Shown: piece by piece, positions 63,742 through 64,000 of the stretch
Position numbering within the stretch: the stretch's first letter is position 1
Layout: each line of letters starts with the position of its first letter
Assembly (NCBI GenBank): GCA_902623495.1
Contig: CACNTW010000005.1
Coordinates: 1-64,000 of the forward strand
Direction: 5' to 3'
Source of the DNA: an uncultured Pelagibacteraceae bacterium
GTDB lineage: Bacteria; Pseudomonadota; Alphaproteobacteria; Pelagibacterales; Pelagibacteraceae
Length of the DNA stretch: 64,000 nucleotides
Position numbers and translations under genes: made by a program
Notes under the pieces: generated by a model
Database searches by the model: none
The model's input: the letters and a program-made list of their open reading frames with translations, nothing else
What the model was told of the DNA's origin: nothing

Positions 63742-64000
63742 TTACAATTTGTAATGTATTGTATCTGGTTTTTCTTTGTTAAAATTTTCATTTGCCCACA
63801 ATATCGCTATCAGGTCTTTTTTACCTGTATTTTTTATATTATGCGCCCATCCTGGTATAGTTTCAACAATTGTTTCTTTTACAGAATTAAACAAAAATTT
63901 TTTTTGCTCTCCACTAATTAAATTTCTAAAAACAAAGTATCCTTGACCAGATAATATTAGAAATCTCTCTACTTTTGTCATGTGATAATGATTCCCTCTT
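63742..64000 (-). CDS. FnlB/WbjC-like sugar reductase, C-terminal part
   Basis: The frame is open to the window edge, so the visible part is the last 85 residues or so. It reads GNHYHMTKVERFLILSG, then a cupin-like strand pattern with VETIPGWAHNIKN and LIAILWANENFN. These are the C-terminal cupin domain motifs of WbjC/FnlB, the 4-keto reductase of the UDP-L-FucNAc pathway. The internal ATG at 63981 is not a start; the protein continues upstream. FnlA should lie just beyond the window if the pathway is complete. Confidence 0.75.
   Translation of the reverse strand, partial: RGNHYHMTKVERFLILSGQGYFVFRNLISGEQKKFLFNSVKETIVETIPGWAHNIKNTGKKDLIAILWANENFNKEKPDTIHYKL

Larger units (their letters stand above)
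52920..64000. other. Surface-polysaccharide island, probable hypervariable region 2
   Basis: From the 5S gene to the window end every gene makes or exports sugar polymers, with frequent strand changes, very low G+C and diverged sequences. In Pelagibacter this position between 5S and 23S is a region that differs from strain to strain. The other edge is outside the window. Confidence 0.7.

Noticed and set aside
1..64000. CRISPR array or defence operon
   Set aside because: No spaced direct repeats of the required length and no cas-like, restriction or toxin genes were seen; the only tandem repeat has two copies.

Overview
The window is about 29% G+C. Its gene content is that of a streamlined marine alphaproteobacterium of the SAR11 clade (Pelagibacterales): operons overlap by a few bases, spacers are tiny, the tolQRAB-pal-cpoB-tilS-ftsH-folP-glmM and xseB-ispA-dxs blocks are of alphaproteobacterial type, a trcR (DUF1013) gene is present, and a 5S rRNA gene stands apart from any 16S/23S gene. 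I recall this last arrangement for Pelagibacter, where hypervariable region 2 (HVR2) is inserted between 23S and 5S.

Layout. (1) 1-2716: accessory segment on the 3' side of tRNA-Leu(GAG). It holds an incomplete replication-type protein, a phage-like 216-residue protein, a small zinc-ribbon protein and two repeat- or hairpin-rich spacers. It looks like a virus-derived or integrative element that used the tRNA as its site. (2) 2717-31780: core metabolism and housekeeping. NAD synthesis (nadA, nadC), ppdK, glyQS, an S49 peptidase, isoprenoid genes (ispB, ispA, dxs), pdxH, aroC, tsaC, an ABC-2 exporter, tRNA-Arg(TCG), rluD, rpoH, a large Ig-like autotransporter, then purA, thiD, glmM, folP, ftsH, tilS and cpoB on the minus strand. 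(3) 31809-39262: the Tol-Pal envelope operon, a RuvC-like nuclease, yebC, ymdB, 5-FCL, zapA and a coiled-coil gene, all on the minus strand. (4) 39315-47545: a plus-strand block tkt-gap-pgk-fba-thiE-efp-suhB, then rpmE, trcR, rpsU and tRNA-fMet. (5) 47554-52794: gmhA-like, transaldolase-like, pntB/pntAb/pntAa, two very small genes (aa3 oxidase subunit IV and rpmJ, both identified here by reading the spacer), and a sugar epimerase just behind the 5S rRNA. (6) 52803-64000: 5S rRNA and the start of a surface-polysaccharide island: a WecA-type initiating transferase, an O-antigen ligase/polymerase, a UDP-sugar dehydrogenase, epimerases, a sugar C-methyltransferase, glycosyltransferases, and a WbuB/FnlC/FnlB trio pointing to N-acetyl-L-fucosamine.

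How the parts fit. tkt, gap, pgk, aldolase and ppdK supply the gluconeogenic and non-oxidative pentose-phosphate core. Transketolase, the transaldolase-like enzyme and the GmhA-like isomerase all touch sedoheptulose 7-phosphate and could feed surface sugars. dxs, ispA and ispB give the prenyl chains of quinones. ThiD and ThiE fit a thiamin salvage route. The most notable observations are an apparent AUU start codon for rpsU, a symmetrical divergent promoter shared by xseB and tsaC, a phage-style RuvC-like nuclease beside yebC, an epimerase gene starting 8 bases after 5S rRNA, and the accessory element at tRNA-Leu. I did not find a clearly new multi-gene system; the polysaccharide island and the tRNA-Leu element are the parts least like the conserved core.
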